Source: Actinomycetes bacterium
GTDB lineage: Bacteria; Actinomycetota; Acidimicrobiia; Spongiisociales; UBA5794
Assembly: GCA_023336875.1 (NCBI GenBank)
Contig: JAMBLH010000126.1
Span: forward strand, 1 to 24,774
DNA length: 24,774 nt
Direction of reading: 5' to 3'
Shown: positions 22,166 to 24,774 of the stretch, piece after piece
Layout of the letters: the number at the start of each line of letters is the position of its first letter
How positions within the stretch are numbered: position 1 is the first letter of the stretch
The notes under the pieces: generated by a model
Database searches by the model: none
Told to the model about the DNA's origin: nothing
What the model saw: only the letters and a program-made list of their open reading frames with translations
Program-made: the position numbers and the translations under genes

Positions 22166-22876
22166 ATGATCGACAAGCGAGTATCGAGCGTCGAGGAGGC
22201 CGTGGCAGACATCTTTGATGGTGCCACCGTCATGGTCGGTGGATTCGGTGAGGCTGGGAGTCCGATCGAGTTGCTCCATGCCCTGATCGATCAGGGCGCG
22301 ACAGATCTCACTGTTGTCAACAACAACACGGGAAGCGGTGAGGTCGGGTTGGCCGCCCTCATCAGGGCTGGCCGAGTCTCGAAGATGATCTGCTCGTATC
22401 CTCGGACGTTGAACTCAACCGTGTTCCCTGAACTCTATCAGAGCGGCAGGACCGCTCTCGACCTCGTACCCCAGGGCACACTTGCGGAGAGGATTAGGGC
22501 TGGCGGAGCTGGCATCCCTGCGTTCTATACCGCTACGTCCGTTGGCACGCCGCTTGAAGTCGGCAAGGAACGAAGAGAGATTGGCGGTCGAGACTATGTG
22601 CTCGAATACGCTCTCACCGCGGACTTCGCGCTGATCAAAGCCAAGGTTGCCGACTATCACGGCAACCTGATTTTCAACAAGACTGCTCGGAACTACAGTC
22701 CCGTCATGGCCACCGCAGCGGACGCCACGATCGTGCAGGCAAGCGAGGTCGTTCCACCAGGCGGCATCGATCCTGAGTGCGTCGTGACCCCTGGGATCTT
22801 CGTTGATCGGATTGTGATCGTGGCAGAACCGGCGCTCGAGTCGACCCTTGTTGCACAAGGCGCGTCCTACCCATGA
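22166..22876 (+). CDS. 3-oxoacid CoA-transferase, subunit A
   Basis: Subunit A of a family I CoA-transferase, which moves CoA from succinyl-CoA or acetyl-CoA to a 3-oxoacid. The 236-residue protein shows the family start VSSVEEAVADIFDGATVMVG, GGFGEAGSP (25-33), VVNNNTGSGEVGLAAL, MICSYPRT, and the highly typical tail ADFALIKAKVADYHGNLIFN and ARNYSPVMATAADATIVQAS, then VPPGGIDPECVVTPGIFVDR. It starts at ATG 22166, 4 bp after the aminomutase stop, and ends overlapping subunit B (ATGA). Acceptor specificity cannot be read; the setting suggests a 3-oxoacid formed by transamination of a beta-amino acid. Confidence 0.93.
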   Translation: MIDKRVSSVEEAVADIFDGATVMVGGFGEAGSPIELLHALIDQGATDLTVVNNNTGSGEVGLAALIRAGRVSKMICSYPRTLNSTVFPELYQSGRTALDLVPQGTLAERIRAGGAGIPAFYTATSVGTPLEVGKERREIGGRDYVLEYALTADFALIKAKVADYHGNLIFNKTARNYSPVMATAADATIVQASEVVPPGGIDPECVVTPGIFVDRIVIVAEPALESTLVAQGASYP

Positions 22877-23547
22877 CGGTCCCAAGCGCCATCGGTTTGA
22901 GCCGGGATGAGATGGCCGAGAGAGTCGCCCTGGACATTCCCGACGGATCGTACGTCAATCTCGGAATCGGGATTCCCGAACTCGTTGCCGCACACGTGCC
23001 TGAGGGTCGCGAGTTCATCTACCACACCGAGAACGGCCTCCTCGGCATGGGCCCAGCGCCAGAGGACGCGGGTGACCCAGAGCTGATCAACGCAGGGAAG
23101 CGCAGAGTGACGGCGGTTGCGGGTGCGTCGTTCTTCCACCATGCCGACAGCTTCGTGATGATCCGTGGAGGACATATCGATCTTTGTGTCCTCGGTGCTC
23201 TACAGGTTGCCCAGAATGGTGATCTTGCGAACTGGTCGACGGGAGAACCTGGTGCAATCCCAGCTGTTGGTGGTGCAATGGACCTCGTCGCCGGCGTGGA
23301 GACGATCTTTGTCGTGACACAGCACACGACGCGCAACGGTGAGCCGAAGCTGGTCGAATCGTGTACGTATCCGCTGACTGGCCCCGGTGTTGTCGACCGC
23401 ATCTACACCAATCTTGCTGTGATCGATGTCACCCCCGACGGATTCCGGCTTGCTGAGCTCTCGCCTGGCGTCGATTTCGAATACGTCCAGGAAAGGACAG
23501 GCGCGCAACTCCTTCCCATGTCCCGTATGTCGTCGGCGGTGGTGTGA
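22873..23547 (+). CDS. 3-oxoacid CoA-transferase, subunit B
   Basis: Subunit B carries the catalytic glutamate that forms the enzyme-CoA thioester; here it is Glu53 in YHTENGLLGMGP. Other family motifs in the 224-residue protein are DGSYVNLGIGIPELVAAHVP, FFHHADSFVMIRGGHIDLCV, LGALQVAQNGDLANW, GAMDLVAGVETIFVVTQHT, CTYPLTGPGVVDRIYTNLAV and GFRLAELSPGV. All agree with SCOT/AtoA/PcaJ-like enzymes. The ATG at 22873 overlaps the subunit A stop (ATGA), ensuring paired synthesis, and its TGA shares one base with the next gene's ATG. The length is normal. Confidence 0.95.
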   Translation: MTVPSAIGLSRDEMAERVALDIPDGSYVNLGIGIPELVAAHVPEGREFIYHTENGLLGMGPAPEDAGDPELINAGKRRVTAVAGASFFHHADSFVMIRGGHIDLCVLGALQVAQNGDLANWSTGEPGAIPAVGGAMDLVAGVETIFVVTQHTTRNGEPKLVESCTYPLTGPGVVDRIYTNLAVIDVTPDGFRLAELSPGVDFEYVQERTGAQLLPMSRMSSAVV

Positions 23548-24774
23548 TGTCCTCAGGATCGCGAAGCGCCGAGCTGTATGAGCGTGCACTCGCCGTACTC
23601 CCGGGCGGGGTAAGCAGAAACACCGTGCTGCGCAAGCCCCACCCCCTTTACGCCGATTACGCCAAGGGGTGCCGGGTCACGGACATCGAGGGAGTCGAGC
23701 GCATCGACTTCGCGAACAACATGGCTTCCCTGATCCACGGCCATGCGAACCCGGAGGTCGTCCACGCGGTGACCGAACAGCTCAGTCGTGGCACCGCGTT
23801 CACGCTCGCCACCGAGGTGGAGATCCGGTACGCGGAGCACATCGTGAGCCGAAACGACGGATTCGACAAGATACGGTTCGTCAATTCAGGCACCGAGGCC
23901 GTGATGGGGATGCTCAAGGCGGCCAGGGCCTTCACTGGCAGGCACAAGATCGCCAAAGTCGAGGGTTCCTATCACGGGTTGTATGACTACGCGGAAATCT
24001 CACAGACCGCTGATCCGTCAAACTGGGGTCTCGACGCGAGCCCTGAAGCTGTGCCCGTGGCGTTCGGAACACCGCCAGCTGTGCTCGCTGACGTCGTGGT
24101 CATCCCCTTCAATGATCCGGAGCGGGCGATTGCAATCCTCGAGAAACACAGGGGACAGCTTGCCGGGATCATCATCGACCCGCTCCCACACCGCGTAGGG
24201 CTGATCCCTGCCTCGGCTGAGTTCGTTATGGCGCTGAAGGAGTGGGCGACCAACGACGGTTCTCTGCTGCTCTTCGACGAGGTCATCACATTCCGCTCCC
24301 AGTATGGCGGCGCCCAGGAGTGGTATGACGTACATCCCGACCTCACGGCGATGGGAAAGATGATCGGTGGAGGCTTTCCTGTTGGTGCGATTGCAGGTCG
24401 TGCTGACGTCATGGATGTGATGAACCCGTTGGCCGACACCGTCCTGTTCCCACATTCAGGAACGTTCTCAGCAAATCCTGTGACGATGACCGCGGGGCTT
24501 GTGACCATGGAGCTATTCGACATGAATGCGGCCACTCGGGTCAACTCGCTGGCCCAGCGCGCGGTGAAAGGCATCAATCGGGCGATTGAGGTGACCGGTG
24601 CGAGCGCATGCGTGACAGGTGGTGGATCGATGTTCAGAGTGCACATGAAGGAGCATCCACCGCAGAACTACCGCGAGGCGTTTGTGACACCCGACGAGTC
24701 ACGGCGGTTGAGCCTCCTACTCGACCACCTCTTCGATGCGGGCTTCATCATGATCAACACCTGCTCCGCGACGA
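23547..24774 (+). CDS. Class III PLP aminotransferase, HemL/beta-transaminase-like; 3' end beyond the window
   Basis: The visible 409 residues form a fold-type I class III aminotransferase. PLP-site features are NSGTEA (113-118), SYHG (141-144), FDEV with Asp244, and the Schiff-base lysine Lys271 in MGKMIGGGFPVGA. It resembles glutamate-1-semialdehyde aminomutase overall. However, PGGVSRNTVLRKPHPL (19-34, with Arg24) and PHSGTFSANPVTMTAG are closer, from memory, to beta-amino acid transaminases such as the Variovorax beta-phenylalanine enzyme than to HemL, which has PGGVNSPVRAF and GTLSGNP. The usual VEP after the central strand is IIDPLP here. The ATG at 23547 overlaps the CoA-transferase stop (TGATG). 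I infer conversion of a beta-amino acid to a 3-oxoacid; a role in heme synthesis is less likely. The window ends before the stop codon. Confidence 0.88.
   Translation, partial: MSSGSRSAELYERALAVLPGGVSRNTVLRKPHPLYADYAKGCRVTDIEGVERIDFANNMASLIHGHANPEVVHAVTEQLSRGTAFTLATEVEIRYAEHIVSRNDGFDKIRFVNSGTEAVMGMLKAARAFTGRHKIAKVEGSYHGLYDYAEISQTADPSNWGLDASPEAVPVAFGTPPAVLADVVVIPFNDPERAIAILEKHRGQLAGIIIDPLPHRVGLIPASAEFVMALKEWATNDGSLLLFDEVITFRSQYGGAQEWYDVHPDLTAMGKMIGGGFPVGAIAGRADVMDVMNPLADTVLFPHSGTFSANPVTMTAGLVTMELFDMNAATRVNSLAQRAVKGINRAIEVTGASACVTGGGSMFRVHMKEHPPQNYREAFVTPDESRRLSLLLDHLFDAGFIMINTCSAT

Noticed and set aside
23547..24774. Glutamate-1-semialdehyde aminomutase for heme synthesis (HemL)
   Set aside because: Operon partners are not heme genes, and the N-terminal SRN motif and HSGTF segment differ from HemL; kept as a HemL-like aminotransferase with beta-transaminase features.

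Overview
The window looks like a chromosomal segment from a GC-rich actinobacterium, possibly of the class Acidimicrobiia. The reasons are GTG starts and GTGA/ATGA gene overlaps throughout, a small-type PurL with separate PurS and PurQ, a rhomboid protease with an N-terminal zinc finger, a mycobacterial-type group II truncated hemoglobin, an AbiEi-like/DUF559 protein, and TANNNT-type -10 boxes. The lineage is an inference. No RNA gene, CRISPR array or transposase is visible.

Left half (1-12877): an almost unbroken de novo purine biosynthesis region on the minus strand. Transcription order is purA-purD-purE-purB, then purC-purS-purQ-purL-(rhomboid protease)-purF-purM, with purM cut by the left edge. 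Most junctions are 4-bp stop/start overlaps, so two translationally coupled operons are likely. They are separated by two plus-strand genes: a group II truncated hemoglobin (divergent from purC) and an AbiEi/DUF559 nuclease-like gene. The latter lies between two nearly identical 53-bp perfect or near-perfect palindromes (7542-7594 and 8535-8587). The downstream palindrome contains the stop codons of both the nuclease-like gene and convergent purB. This palindrome-flanked unit is one of the two most interesting parts of the window.

Middle (12878-18582): a four-gene AapJQMP/BztABCD-type polar amino acid ABC importer (lipoprotein binding protein, two permeases, ATPase). A strong 18-bp stem-loop follows the binding-protein gene. 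Both permeases are much longer than I expect for the family and carry extra membrane segments.

Right (18583-24774): a probable amino acid catabolic locus. It holds a lysine 6-dehydrogenase-like NAD(P)-dependent enzyme, a convergent RpiR-family regulator, and a divergently transcribed tight operon encoding a diverged KamA-family (lysine 2,3-aminomutase-like) radical SAM enzyme, both subunits of a 3-oxoacid CoA-transferase, and a class III aminotransferase whose motifs resemble beta-amino acid transaminases more than HemL (cut by the right edge). Together they suggest a route alpha-amino acid -> beta-amino acid -> 3-oxoacid -> 3-oxoacyl-CoA, supplied by the adjacent importer. The 77-bp gap between regulator and operon contains a palindrome overlapping mirror-image promoter-like elements, a convincing candidate operator. 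Two intergenic regions about 11.5 kb apart carry the same AGTTCAC-type heptanucleotide tandem repeat.
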